The notes: generated from the letters alone by a model not told the origin. A stretch of DNA of 64,000 nucleotides from Gordius sp. MW1 (GCA_964036665.1 OZ038527.1:6882001-6946000); one strand, 5' to 3'; positions 40,982 through 53,068 are shown, counted from the stretch's first letter. Program-made: numbers and translations.

Positions 40982-43444
40982 ATGTTATCAAATAATGAAT
41001 CCATTGCCCAGAATGATAATGTCTCTCTTGCCTCTACTATAATTTGGAAAAACAATGGATTTAGACTTCCAGTCCATTGCAAATCAACAAATGAAAATTT
41101 GTCTATAGATAAAGATGTATTACATGTCTATTTATTTTTTAGCATTAAAAGTTATAAAAAAAGATTTAAATATATTTATATTACCTAAAAATAAGTTTCA
41201 ATTATCTATTTTATAGTATACCAAATCCACAAATGTTATTAATTAGATACATCCAATATTTGTTCGACTTCCCTCTATATCTTTAAATGGAAAATCTACA
41301 CCCTGTTTAAAAGCAGCCCTGGCAAGAGTTGCCTCTCTGAGTTCTCAACTTACTCCCAATACTACAACCTACAATTATCCCATCAAAATGGCAAAGCCAA
41401 TTGGTATTAGCTCGATTAAAAGTCCAACAAAACAACCAACCAAAGCTATTGAATTACTTGATGCAGATGATGAAATTGATGTAGTAGCCATGGTTCCCCC
41501 AAAGGTTGACAGAAAAACAGCTCACTCTACTAAGAAAAAACGTAAAGGCAACAATGATCACTTTGTAGATCTTGAAGATGAAGAAAGGACCAAGGCCTTA
41601 GTTCAAAGGTTGAAGCTAAACACAAACACCCTCCCTTCAACAAAAACAATTGCTCCCAACGACGAAATTAGTAAAATTAAAGCTATAGGTCCATACCTTA
41701 GAATGCCCTGTTCTCAACCCCAAAAAATCCTACTCAACGGTTCCCTGAACAAAATTAAGTTAGTTTTAGACATCCCTAAAACTACTACTTCTTCAACCGC
41801 CACTCGGGCTCTCATAAGTCGTGAAATGCAAGCGGCAAATTCCTTAACCTCAGTCCCCATAGTTTGCACCCCAAAAACTGATCAAGCCTCTAAAATGATC
41901 AGCGTTTTCTCTACGCTGACCCCTTCTACGTCATCAGTAATCGCTACGGTCACTTATGCTGGCAAAGTTGACCATATGACACCTCGCGCACATATCCATC
42001 TTAATTCCGCCCTAACTAATCCTATTTTAGGATCACGACCCGGTTCCGGAAAACCCGTTATTTACAGCATCAACAATAGACGTATGGTTTCACTGCTGGA
42101 AACGCGCCCCAAAACCCCCCTTAACCCGCACCCCAACAATCATAGCCATGATAGCGATGGTATAAGGTCATCGTGGGCTTTCACCCATTTTGCTACTTGT
42201 CAGGAGGGATGGCTTTGCGCTTTTTGTTGTCGTTCCGCTTACGGTAGCGTCGACAAGCCAAACCTATCGTTGGGCGAATTGTTTGGGCCACTCTTGGTCA
42301 AAATTGAAATTTCTCAAACCGTAGCACCCCACCTGCCTTGCCCTCCTACCTCTACCCCGAAAAAAGTTAAAATTGCGACAATGGTTCAACGGGGAAGTGA
42401 CGACCACAATTACAATATCAAGAATGATGTTACTAGTGGTTGTGAGGCTGGTGGTGGTGATGCGTTCCCCTTTAAAGTTTACCTTCATCGACCCTGTGTA
42501 ATTTGGGCTAGTTCGGTTGGATTTGGTCCTAACGGGTTCCTCAAACTTGATCAAGCCATTTTACAAGCCGCCCAGACAGTGAGTTTTTTTAACATGTAAT
42601 GTATAGCCAGTCCCTTGCTTAGTTTATTAAATTCAAGGAAAATAGCTTACCCTCCCAGGACTTTTATAATATCCAAAGAATTAATATGTTTATTTATTTG
42701 AGTTTTTGCACAAGACTTTCATATTGAAAAGGAAACCAATAGAAATAAGGCTAAATTTTTGTAATTTAATTAGATAGTTTATCTGAGCACACCGCTTGGG
42801 AAATCTTCAAATGGTAGATTCGGCGTTTATTTTGATCAATTTGACGTAAACTTGCCCTATTTTTAACGTTTTGTTCATTAATATGATAGATATGTCATTT
42901 AGGAACCAATAAAATACCGCGAGCTTTTTAAATTAAAATAATAACATTTGGAAAATAATAATTATAGGTTTTCATTTTTATTATCGTGATGTGAAATGTA
43001 TCGCGACATTTTTAATTTGTTAATAACTATAAATAATTTGTGCGCTTAGAATTGTTCCATCTGCAAATCCAAAGGCGCCAACATCAGATGTTCCACAGAA
43101 AGTTGTCCGATGTGGTTTCATTATGCTTGCGGACTTTATGCAGGTAGTTTTGCTTTCAACTTTATCATAAATAATTTTTAAAATTAAATGAACCCAACCT
43201 CTTAATTGTCTCAAATTAATCATATTTGTGTTATGGAATTAGATCTATATCTACTTTAAAATTACCTAAATATCCTAAAAATATTCTAATACCCGATATT
43301 ACCAATTCCATTTGCTTATATTAGCTAGGAAATCAAATATTTTTAACTAATCAATGAATAAAATAAAATTATCTTGTTTTGCTATTTTCAAAAGATTTTC
43401 TGTTCGAACAAAGCACATACACCGCCTACTGCGCCCAACATAAG
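40982..43444 (+). CDS. TCF20/RAI1-like nuclear protein with C-terminal ePHD
   Basis: Proposed exons with consistent phases: 40982-41125, 41247-42578, 43050-43143, 43395-43444 (540 codons so far). The long, polar middle is Lys/Thr/Ser/Pro-rich with acidic patches (ELLDADDEIDVVAM) and a basic run (KKKRKGNND). The C-terminal half carries WLCAFCCRSAYGSVDKPNLS then LGELFGPLLVKI, as in TCF20/RAI1. The extended PHD zinc finger is split over three exons: HRPCVIWASSVGFGPNG, then CSICKSKGANIRC...MWFHYACGLYA, then FLFEQSTYTAYCAQHK. TCF20 and RAI1 are nucleosome-binding transcriptional co-regulators. Exon 1 has a plausible ATG but is the least certain. A final exon after 43444 was not found; read-through would add eight residues and stop. 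Confidence 0.75.
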
Positions 43445-44877
43445 GTACGTTGTTATAAACAAAAATGTTGATATGTACTCTTATTTACCGTTTATTGTCT
43501 CTCTGCCTTGCTTTTTTATTTTTAAAAAAAAGGGTCCCTCTAGACAAATTTGCACCTGTTATTATTAAAATTAGTATCTATCCAGTACGCATAAACGCTT
43601 TTATTGTAAATTTGTGATGCTTTGTTAGGTAGGACGATTTCGTTTGTCGAATTTTTTACATAAATTAGCTTTATTACATTTAAAATTGAATTTTTGCGAT
43701 AATTTTTTATTGGAAAAATAAGAGCTCTTTTTAGCTAAGGGAGGAAATAAAGTGAAGTCAAATATATGTTTTGCTATCTGCGTGTTTTTTTCTTCTCCAA
43801 AAATAATGTATTAAAGCTGTTTATCGATCTAATAGAGTTTAGGGTTAATTTGACGCCACGCAGTACATATCGTCTAAACTATGCATTTATAATTTAATTA
43901 ATTTTCAAGAAAGGGTTTTTTTAATCATTAAAATTAAGATTTTATATTAATCTATAACTAGTATGTTGTTTATCTAATTTATTATTTCGATATATCACGA
44001 TCGTATATTTAGCATTTTATTAGAATCAAAGAATCGAAATTATGAAATACTGACGGTCACGAGAAAATAGCTGAAATCCGTGGAGTGACTGTTAACTTGT
44101 TTCAAAAATTCACGAGATGTTCGCATCCATCTTTAGTATTAGTTTAGTTGAGCTTTAACCGAATGGAATCGTTTACTTGAGGATTGACCCTCTTTTCTTA
44201 ATTCATTAAGTGTAATCAATTTATGCAATTTCCTCGTTTAGTATGTATAGTTGTAATTTATATTATGTATAGTTTTCGTGTTCTTTCCATGTCTATCCAT
44301 GTATGTAATTTATGTTTCTATAGTGTACAATATAATTGCAAATACTCCATGATGTATAATTAATTATTTTAAAATCTAAGGGTCAAAGGCTAACAGTTAA
44401 ATGTGTTTGATATATTTTGGATTTACCCAATGTGACTTAACTATTTCTAAGAATTTTAATTCAACATTGTATATGTTTAGAGAGCTACTAGCACTAAAAA
44501 TCATGGCAAAACCACTTATACATGCATCATTTTGACTTTAAACTAGATTGTTCGAAGAACAGATGGCACTGCATTTTTTAATATATATTATTTTGAAAAG
44601 AATATAGATACCAAATTGCCTTTAGACCATGTTATTAATATTTGCGTTGCCCAGTAGAGATTTCTCTAAACGATAAAAAATTTGTGCGCCCCGGTCAAAA
44701 TATTATGCTTAAATTATAACGCCTTAAGATTTTCTAATCATCTGAGTACCGCTCTTGAATTAAATAATTGGAAATAAGTATTTTTGCCATTTTATAAAAA
44801 TTAGTTTAAAATGTTTCATTGGTTGTTAATCACTCGCAACTTGCAGAAGCGTCACCGGTAGAGGTAACAGCAATAGA
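43445..44877. other. Downstream of the ePHD gene; no gene recognised
   Basis: AT-rich, with no domain or RNA I can support. It may contain the last exon and 3' untranslated region of the ePHD gene. Confidence 0.45.
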
Positions 44878-45458
44878 GACCTGCACGGCCCGCGGACGGG
44901 CCGGGCTTGGACGGACTTCTGCTTAAAAATAAAACAACGGGCCGGACCTGGACGGGCCGTAATATAACTTTACGGGCTTGGGCCGGGCCTAGATATACTT
45001 AAGGCCCGTTAAAAGCCCGTGACAAAAACAATTAGAGCTAGCATAAAATGTGTTTTTATAATGTTCTAATTTATGATTATTTTATGTAGATTAAATTAAA
45101 AAGGAAAGTTAAATTTTATTTCCATCTTAGTTCATTTATTCATCAATATCTCAGCCAGCATTATAAATGTTAAAAATAATTTATTTTCTTGCCCATGGAC
45201 GTAGCCAATTTAAACTAGAGGGGGACAGTTTAGGTAGGACAAAAAATGTTTTTTAGATCAAGAATTTTTGGATTTGGATTTATACCCTCTAGCAATATTG
45301 ATCATTTGCAAATTTGAAAACAAATTTTAAAATTGATCTTTTCTTCAAAAGTACGACAGCTTTTTCATTTTATATCAATAACCTAAAATATTTAAAATGG
45401 TGGAAAAGCAATTTAAAACATTACAACCTTAAATAAGAGTTTTAAAAGTTTATTAGGC

Positions 45459-45828
45459 TTATGTAAAGAAGGCCCGAAGACGGGTGGTAACCGTGAATCA
45501 AATAATTATAACTCAATTAACATGCCTAGGACACAATTAGATTTGAGACTAGTTTGACCAAACTTTACCTATCTATTAAAATGAGACTCGAAAATAAAAA
45601 CAGACATATAACGTTTTCGCTCTTATTGGAGCTCATCAGTATGCCATAGTTAATTTTCTAGTCACATAGTAATTGAGATAGGTCTATATATGGCCAAATT
45701 AGATTTAGTTCACGTTTATGGTGGTTAAGGATGAATCTCTATAACCCATCATAATTGTGCCGTAAATGATATTTGATTTATTGATTCACCGTTGCCACCC
45801 GTCGTAAATCGGGCCTTCTTTACATAAA
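45459..45828. mobile_element. Inverted-repeat element (MITE-like)
   Basis: Inverted ends of about 45 bp with small gaps: TTATGTAAAGAAGGCCCG then GACGGGTGGTAACCGTGAAT on the left, and the matching complement on the right (ATTCACCGTTGCCACCCGTC...CGGGCCTTCTTTACATAA). The interior resembles the Helitron-like sequence near 15.4-15.7 kb. No clear target duplication, so the class is undecided. Confidence 0.55.
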
Positions 45829-46032
45829 CCCAAACCGGAAGCGTATTTAAATCCTTATTCCAACAATATAATAAAACAAATATTATTAGGCTTATTTAGT
45901 TTTATGTATCCCGAAGTGCCACTTGTAAAATTTTTCCCCTGTAGGTCGCCTCTTAAAAGAGAGAGATCTCCTCTGATCGGAAATTATTAATTTAATTTTT
46001 TTACAATATTTTATTAACATTTTGACACATAC

Positions 46033-46451
46033 TATGGCTGCACCGATATCAAATTTTCAACCGATACCGATACTACCGATATTTAAATAAATATACCGAT
46101 ACCGATATTTTACATCTTATAAAAATTTGACTTGTTAGTTAATATTTATAAAGCTTTATTTAAAATATTCCAAATTTTTTTTCATAAATAGTAATTTTTC
46201 GATAGTCTCAGGTAGAAGAGATCTTCTATGCGGATTATCAATATCACCAGTTATACTAAAAATAGATTCAGAAGGGATAGATGTGGCGGGTGACGACAGA
46301 TATTTTCTGGCCAGTGTTCCTAATATTGGCAAATCGGAACTATTTGTTGAGTTTCAAGTATCGGTATCGGTACGATTGATAACCGATACCGATATCGTTA
46401 AAAAATCGTGATATCGGTACCGATACCGATACCAATATCGGTGCAGCCCTA
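46033..46451. mobile_element. hAT-derived element with perfect 8-bp duplication
   Basis: Ends TATGGCTGCACCGATATC on the left and TAGGGCTGCACCGATATTGG read inward from the right, flanked by the exact octamer ACACATAC on both sides (46025-46032 and 46452-46459). Subterminal CCGATACCGATA repeats occur at both ends. It still carries the tail of a hAT transposase on its minus strand. Confidence 0.9.
46156..46353 (-). pseudogene. hAT transposase C-terminal dimerisation domain remnant
   Basis: An open minus-strand stretch ending at TAA (46156-46158) encodes the hAT dimerisation motif: LPILGTLARKYLSSPATSIP, then SESIFSITGDI, then LLPETIEKLLFMKKNL. This is the conserved end of hAT transposases. Upstream the frame is closed by TGA and the rest of the enzyme is gone. 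It shows that the surrounding 419-bp element derives from an autonomous hAT by internal deletion. Confidence 0.85.
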
Positions 46452-46750
46452 ACACATACATATTGTTTACCACATCGCTAAAAAAAATAAAATATTAAAA
46501 TAAAAAAATTTACGGGCTCGGGCTTTGTATAAAATTAGCGGGCCGGGCTTTAGCGTCGTTGAAGACGAGAATAAGAAACACGAATATACACATTCACAAT
46601 GTCTATTCAAAGTCATTAGATAGTATGACCAATAAGAGAATGACTCTATGTTAAGGCTATAAAAAAAGGCGAGTTCGGTAAAATGAAAGAGGGGAAAACT
46701 CATGTGACATCATAAAAATGAAAAAGTAGAAGTCAGGAATTGTGTAAATC

Positions 46751-46830
46751 AGAGATCTGCCCGCGAGCGGGTACGGACGGACTTAAACTAAAAAAAATTA
46801 CGGGGTGGGCTCGGGCGAGCATTCTAAATA
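46751..46830. mobile_element. Solo hAT-type end
   Basis: CAGAGATCTGCCCGCGAGCG followed by GGGTACGGACGGAC and GGGGTGGGCTCGGGCG resembles the left end of the GGCCCG-rich hAT elements at 24.7 and 44.9 kb. No partner end was found to the right. Confidence 0.4.
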
Positions 46831-47029
46831 GGGTCCTATTGACATTTTTTATGACATCAAAACTCGTAAGATTATGAATACGGTAAAAGAAATTTTTCCC
46901 ACATTTATTTATTTCGCAATTTATCTTATATATTTTAATCAATTAATTAAAATTTCATGTATATAAATAGATTGATAAAAAAATGAAAGTTGAATGACGC
47001 CGAGTTTTATTTATATTTTATAATCATTA

Positions 47030-48104
47030 ATGCTTCTAATTAACTACTATCCATATTGGATTTCTTTCATCTTCGACGTAACTCATGCAACGTTCGCATC
47101 TATAATTTGATTGTATCGGAAAACAAACGCCACAGGTGACTATGGCATAAACATCAGAGGAATAATTAATAGCGGGAAACCAATCAGTTTCAAACCCTGA
47201 AATATATAAATTAACAATTTCCAATTTTTAAAAATAAACTCGTCAAACATTCTAACCAAGTAAAATGTGTCCTATTCATCTCCCAAAAACTCTTTAAATC
47301 CAATAACGGGTGTATTTTAAACGCTTACAACATATTTTGCCTCGGTTGTTTAAATTCCACACTACCGGTTTGCTAAAAAGCATATTTTTTTAAAAACAAT
47401 ATTTAAAAGAGTCATAATACCGTTTTGTGATTATAGGGTGGTTTGGACGAAAGAAGGTCTTTAAATTGACGGATATTTCGGAAGCTATAGTGTTTCTTAC
47501 CAAAATGTCTTAATGGGCATCAGTGTCGTGTCGACTTAATCTTTCGAAGCGGGTAGAATTAACATAGAGGGCATCCTTAACTTAAATATATCCCAATTTT
47601 AATGACGAAAATTTTATTCTTGATTAATTTAATTTCATCTTGATACTGGTTTAACGTTCAAGATTTGTCAAATTTAACATATACGAAGATTTTATTAACT
47701 TGATTTTTTTTTATTAAGAGATTTAGGAAAAATTATTACTAAAAAAATTTGACAAAGTATATGGAGCGTTATCATTCCTTACTTAAACTTAACGGTTCCT
47801 TGTAAAAATTAAAATTGCACAAACAACTACTAGTGCTACATTACATTGAACCCTAGATTTGACAAACGAATTCTGATCCGTCATCCATCATATATCAAGG
47901 AATATTCTGATATTTTTGTCAAGCACCTAAGTTATAAGCAACATAATAAAATATGAATTGAACAAAGAATTTTAACTTTTAAACTTAAGACCTACCCATA
48001 AAGTGTATATGATTGTAGCCCGCGAGATCGTTTGAAATAAATCCTTTCCTTGACTTTGCAAACTTCCTCTTCGCCGCAAGTATTGCAATAACACGGAAAT
48101 ACTC
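47030..48104 (-). other. Candidate exons of an unidentified Cys-rich gene
   Basis: Two minus-strand stretches have splice-like borders and paired cysteines. The first (47996-48104) encodes VFPCYCNTCGEEEVCKVKER and ends in GTAGGT. The second begins after TTTCAG at about 47201 and encodes TCGVCFPIQSNYRCERCMSY, ending VEDERNPIWIVVN and a stop near 47035. Their phases do not join directly (2 against 1), so either another exon lies between or one border is wrong. CxxC pairs suggest a zinc ribbon at a protein C-terminus. I do not recognise the family. Confidence 0.35.
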
Positions 48105-48190
48105 CTATTTCCCAATCAATATATCAAATTATTTAATTACAAGTAATAAGGAATATGGGCGAGATGAATTTTAGTAATTGAGATATTTGT

Positions 48191-48785
48191 ATGCAAACAA
48201 ATGGAATGGGGAAGGGAGGGAGGCCAAAAGTCTGGGGCGATTTTAACTTATACAAAGTTGCCTCTCATCAATGCAACTTATGTGGCTCATCCGTTGGTAC
48301 AAAAGGTCACCACGGCCTGCATTGCAAATTTAATAAGGCCAGATTTCTACGGCACACATCTATTAATGCTCTTCTACAGAAGACATTCAAAAAGGCGGGC
48401 TTTCCCTCCCAATTCGAGCCTAATGGTCTTTGCCTTAGCGACAAGAAGAGACCTGATGGATAGACCCTCATCCCATGGGCAAAAGGGCTATGCCTAGCTT
48501 GGGACTACACTTGTCCGTACGCCTTTGCTCCCTCAAACCAAAACAAAAACCCCCTTGTTGATTCTGAAAGATTAAAGTCCGCTAAATACGCAGAACTTAA
48601 TCCCTCACTGCTTTTCTCCCCTATAGTGACCACTACCCTTACAACAATAGGTCCTAAAACCCAAGCCCTTCTGAAAGAATTGGGACGCCGTATAGCTGCC
48701 AGTACCCTTGACAATAGGAAAACTTTTTTCATTAAACAGAAAATCGGAATCATTATTTGTCATTTCAACGCTATCGCAATTTTCG
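48191..48785 (+). pseudogene. Non-LTR retrotransposon C-terminal fragment
   Basis: About 195 codons in one frame with a single internal TAG after KRPDG (near 48461). Recognisable parts are CNLCGSSVGTKGHHGLHCKF, then RHTSINALLQKTFKKAGFP, KRPDG, TLIPWAKGLCLAWD, SAKYAELNPS and GPKTQALLKELGRRI. This matches the conserved C-terminal region that follows the reverse transcriptase in a group of invertebrate LINEs (CxxC, H/C residues, KRPDG, GRRI). The reverse transcriptase itself is absent. Inactive. Confidence 0.75.
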
Positions 48786-49642
48786 AATGTTTACCTCGCA
48801 TATGATTTTTATAGTTTTTTATAGTTACATTTAATAAAAAATGCCTATTGGGGAAAAAATAAAAATATATAAAGATTAAGTGAATTTTGAGATATATAAA
48901 AAAAAACTAACGTAACTAAGGCAAAAATTGTGATTCAACCTTTTTCTTCTTTATTTGTTTTATCGCTTAGAGTTTTTCTTCAAATTATAGTTGATTTAAA
49001 AGGGACAAAGCGCATATTTTTGCAACTATGAACTGAATTATTTTAAAAACTTGAGTACAAGAAAAAAGAAAAACATATTCGTGTTCACCACAAAAAAAAA
49101 CATATAATAAATAGTTGTTAACCGTTTTCCCTTTGATTATTTTTGAAGGCCTTAATTTTTTTTTGTATATATTGTTTATTTGAACGTAAGAACATTATAA
49201 AAACGAAGTGTTAAAATTCGAAAAATATAAGAGCGGGTATAAAAAAAATTATAATTAAAAAGCGTCGCACGTGTCATCTAATAAAAGAGGCCAGCTGTCG
49301 GCTAGGGATTTAAAATTGTACTTGGCGATAAAGATACCAAATATTAAACCTTACCAAAAATGTTAATGAAAAGAAAGTAATCTCGCAAAACTATTGAGTA
49401 ATTTTGATGAGATAAAAGTTGAAGCAAATAATCTTCTAGAAGGAGCCCCTGATTTTATTTATTTATGAAAAATTAGCCTAAATCTGTACATGGATTTGAA
49501 ATAACGCATAATTAAGTTAAGAACAATTGCACATGATTATTTAACCACGAAACTTATATAAAGACATTGTTAAATGCTAAAAACTAACATACACTTATTT
49601 AAAGAGAACAAATTATTGTGCCTAGTATTTAAATCAATTTTC
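48786..49642. other. AT-rich stretch, nothing recognised
   Basis: No coding, RNA or repeat signal that I can support. The phrase AAACATATTCGTGTTCACCA near 49074 resembles a phrase near 33807 upstream of Mon1, so a dispersed repeat may be present. Confidence 0.4.
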
Positions 49643-50001
49643 GGTCAGTAGAAAATTCAAATGCACAATAAAATAATCAAATGCTCAGTAGAATATTCGG
49701 ATGCTCAGTAAAATATTGAGATGCTCAGTAAATAATTTAACGTTCAGTATTTTAATTATTTGTTCAGTATTTAATCCATTTGCTCAGTTTTTTATTCCAA
49801 TGTTGTTCATTAATTTTTGCTCAGTAATTGAAATTGAATTTTTAATAAAATAAGTATTGAAATGAGAATTGAACCAGCAACGTCAATCGATCGTAGAAGT
49901 ATAAAGTGTTATCTCTGTGGTAAAAAACGTAAATTTTGTTTAGTCGACTTTAGGTGTTCGACAAGACCTAAGGTCTTTTGGCCTGTTTTATTGGCAATTG
50001 T

Positions 50002-50365
50002 CAATTGTCGTTTATCGAGCTTAATAAAAATTTTTAAACGAAAATTGTTGTTAAAGTTTTATAAATTTAGTCTAAACATAAAAATTAAATTTGTCAATCT
50101 AACTTGGTGACAAATGTCATAATTGTCGTTTATAAAGGTAAATAAATTCTTTCAACGAAAATCGATGTGTTAAGGTGTCATGAGATTAGTTTAGATATAA
50201 AACTTAAATTAGTCAACCTATCTTTGACAAATGTCATAATTCTCATTTATGGAGCTAAATAAATATTTAAAAAAGGGTAAAGGTGTCAAAAAGCTTTAAT
50301 AAATCCTTTTATTTGTCGAATTATCTTGGTGACCATTGTCATAATGGACGTTTATAGAGTTAAAT
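50002..50365. repeat. Tandem repeat, unit about 118 bp
   Basis: Three imperfect copies plus a partial one, each with ATTGTCGTTTAT near the start, a TAAATAAAT stretch and ending near GACAAATGTCATA. It lies inside the foldback-like element. Confidence 0.65.
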
Positions 50366-50749
50366 AAATTAAATTGCACAATTTTAGCTCTAATATTAAT
50401 TAATATTTTCTATAAATTAATGAAGTTACAAGATAATTACAAGTTTCAAAAACTTGTATTCTAGGTAATTATAAAAGGACATCGCTTAAAACCGTTTAAT
50501 TGCAAAGCCTTGGGCCTGAAAAAAATTCGCGATTAACCGATATTTTGCGATTAAACGATGGAAATAAAAATATATGTACATTATATTTATTTCTTACGCT
50601 TCACAATAAAACGATATTTTATATAATTATCTGGTTGATTTAAGGACTCGAAAATGTTTGTGAATATCCGATATTGTAATATTAACGATTTGTCAATAAA
50701 CGATGTTTTCGTTAATATTATCGTTTAAAAAAAACAAAATGGCGGTTAA

Positions 50750-50803
50750 CTTCGCGATTAGATTTTCGCGATAATCCGATTTGCGATTAAGAAGTTTCGA
50801 CTG
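50750..50803. mobile_element. pogo-like terminal inverted repeat (one end)
   Basis: Read inward from 50803 the sequence is CAGTCGAAACTTCTTAATCG followed by CGATTATCGCG-type motifs, next to a TA. This resembles pogo/Tigger-class ends. A matching opposite end was not found; CGCGATTAACCGATATTTTG near 50527 is related but in direct orientation. Tentative. Confidence 0.35.
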
Positions 50804-51484
50804 TACATCTTAATATAATTTTCAACAAACAGCTCCCAAATTTAGAAAATAAGTGGAGTTGTGTTCTGTTGTTATAAAGTTACTGAAAAATGTTATAAAA
50901 TTACTTAGCAATGCTATATAATTACTGAGCAATATTACTAAATTACTGAACAGTTTTATTAAATTACCTAACAATTTATTGTTAATTAACTGTGCATTTT
51001 CAAATAATTTACTGAGCAATTAAATAAATTACTGAACACATTTTTGTGCATTTTTGAATTTCTTACTGTGCACTTAAATAATATCCATATTTAAGCATAG
51101 GGACATATATTTCTCCACTTTACTTACCTACAGTATTTTCCTCTCGGATCCTAATTACTAAAATTAATAAAAAAAACATTAATTCTATTCAATATATATT
51201 TGTTAGGAATCATAATTATCATGGTCTTACGATAAATGTCAGTTTTAGTGAGAAATTTTTGACTAGTTGTACACCAATGATTTTGGCTACAACAAACTCT
51301 AGGACTCAAATGCGAATCAACCAGGGAATTTGGCTCTGGATTACATTTACGAGTGGCATTATAAAGATCCCAGTACCTAATGAATTATTTTAAGCACTAT
51401 TAAGTCATTAAATAAATTAAAGTCAATTAAATAGTTTTAGCCAAACAAATGCAACATATTTTATAGTTTTATAGTATTTCCTTA

Positions 51485-51620
51485 ATAGATCTGCAACCAG
51501 CCCTTTTAGCTTGGCACGCCTGTCTCCGTTTCGAAAACTTTCAGGCCCGCCCGGGATCGGCCGTAATTTGTTTCATGCACTTTAGGTCCGGTCCCCTACC
51601 AAGATTGGCCCGGTAGGCCC
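51485..51620. mobile_element. Decayed hAT-type end
   Basis: TAGATCTGCAACCAGCCC followed by CAGGCCCGCCCGGGATCGG and GGCCCGGTAGGCCCGG resembles the left end of the 24.7 kb hAT-type element, with many changes. No partner end is visible. Confidence 0.4.
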
Positions 51621-51789
51621 GGCTCATCAATAAATCTAAAATTTATGCAACATTTATTGCGATTCTACGGATATTAATAATAGGGTCCACGCAATTGAAG
51701 AGCTAGATAATTTTAAGGGCTGGACTATAATCTTCTACAACTTGATCCGCAAAAAATATTATCAGAAAATTCCTATATTAGCGACTCCC

Positions 51790-52175
51790 AGTGTTGTAAT
51801 TTGTTCAACTCTTCTTCTTTATCAAGTGTATGGTCCTACAGTCATGGGGTTTATTTTGATGAGTTTCTTCCACAGGTGAGTGCCATATCTTGATTAATCT
51901 TCTTAGTTTTCATAACTTTGCCCACTTGCTCTTTTCACGTGACACGAGGTCGTCCTCTTCCTCTCCTCCCGTTACCTCGATGTCCTCTACTTTTCGATTT
52001 ACATTATCCGTATCCCTCCTTAGTATATGCCCACCATACCACCTTGGCTTTTACTTATATGTCCTGAGAAAGTCATTTGTCATATGGTCGAGCTTAGTAT
52101 ACCCCAAGCTCCACCGTATCATTCTCCTTGTAATAGCTTTTCTTCCGTGGTGTTTAATGCCTAATGTTTCGGTCT
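51790..52175 (-). pseudogene. RTE 3'-end fragment
   Basis: Same 3' part as the minus-strand RTE relic at 35.5-36.3 kb: a tail with GATAAAGAAGAAGAG, a block matching the C-terminal coding part (PGKRGRGRTRF region, shifted) and the stretch around TGGAGCTTGGGGTATACTAA. It seems 5'-truncated, as is common for LINE insertions, and the copies differ by many substitutions. Confidence 0.65.
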
Positions 52176-53068
52176 CGTTTTGGTACAGAAAAGTCTCGGT
52201 ATCGTCTTGATGAGAAATCTCGACATGTCTCGACTTTTATAAAAATTTATAGGGGAGACCGGGGACTAAATGTCCTAAAAAATTTAATCACGTTTGAAAA
52301 AAGAATAAAGTTTTTTATAGATTTTTTCTTGAAATACATTTTTATAGTTTATTTCTACTATATGAAAACAAATAGAGAAAAGTACTTATAGTTTTTTCAT
52401 AAATTGAGTTCAAAAAAATTAAAAATCCTAGAAATTTTAAAAGTGCCCGGGGCTAGTTATAGCTCTGTTCAGAGGATAAATTAACCCTGACGTTTTCACT
52501 TCTTAATAGTGTATGCAAACTCAAATCAATAAAAAGATTGTTACATTATAAAAAACATAGAAAATGCAAAGTAATATGATTGTATTTTATATAATACAGG
52601 TAAAAAAGGGTCAAGATGACAATCTGTCTTAAGTACACTTAAAAACAGATTCTGCAATGAAAAAAACTTTTAGTCGTTTTTTTAAGTATAATCATCATAG
52701 TCTATTTATATTCTAAATTACACTAAGTTGGATTATAAACAAAAAACTTTTTTTAATTTTGTCATATATAAGAAACAATGAAAAATGACAAGAACTAGCC
52801 CCTCTCCAACTTGTCCCGACCCCCTTTTTTATAAACAATTAATAAATTAACATGTTATATTGCGAATAAAAATTTAATCATTAGACGATTTTGACACAAA
52901 AAATATCCCTTTATAAGATAAAACTTAAATTAGTCCAAAATATATAGCCAAAAAAATTTTAAGTGCAAAATACAAAATTTTGGCAAGGCTACTAGTAGCC
53001 CCAAAAAATCGTTTTTCTTCTATAAAAGTTTTAAAATTTATTTTTTCTATACAAACTTTTTTTACTTA
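52176..53068. other. AT-rich stretch with possible MITE
   Basis: AGGGGAGACCGGGGACTAAA at 52250 and the roughly inverted GCCCCTCTCCAACTTGTCCC near 52798 could be the ends of a decayed inverted-repeat element of about 570 bp. Otherwise nothing recognisable. Confidence 0.35.

Larger units (their letters stand above)
44878..46560. mobile_element. Decayed hAT-type element with GGCCCG-rich left end
   Basis: The left end TAGAGACCTGCACGGCCCG matches the right end of the 24.7 kb element (read inward), followed by GGGCCGGGC-type blocks to about 45025. Related GC-rich blocks recur near 46515-46550 (GGGCTCGGGCTTTG, GCGGGCCGGGCTTT), but a matching terminal inverted end and target duplication were not found. 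Two other inverted-repeat elements lie inside. Boundaries are approximate. Confidence 0.45.
49643..51072. mobile_element. Foldback-like element with inverted CTCAGTA arrays
   Basis: The left 190 bp holds about eight spaced copies of TGCTCAGTA (20-22 bp apart) and the right 220 bp holds about ten copies of the complement TTACTGAGCA. The outermost parts also match: CAGTAGAAAATTCAAATGCA left, CAGTAAGAAATTCAAAAATG read inward from the right. Long inverted arrays around an unrelated middle are typical of foldback elements. The middle has an 82-codon open frame (49862-50110, with CYLCGKKRKFCLVDFRC) of unknown meaning and a tandem repeat. No target duplication found. Confidence 0.5.
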
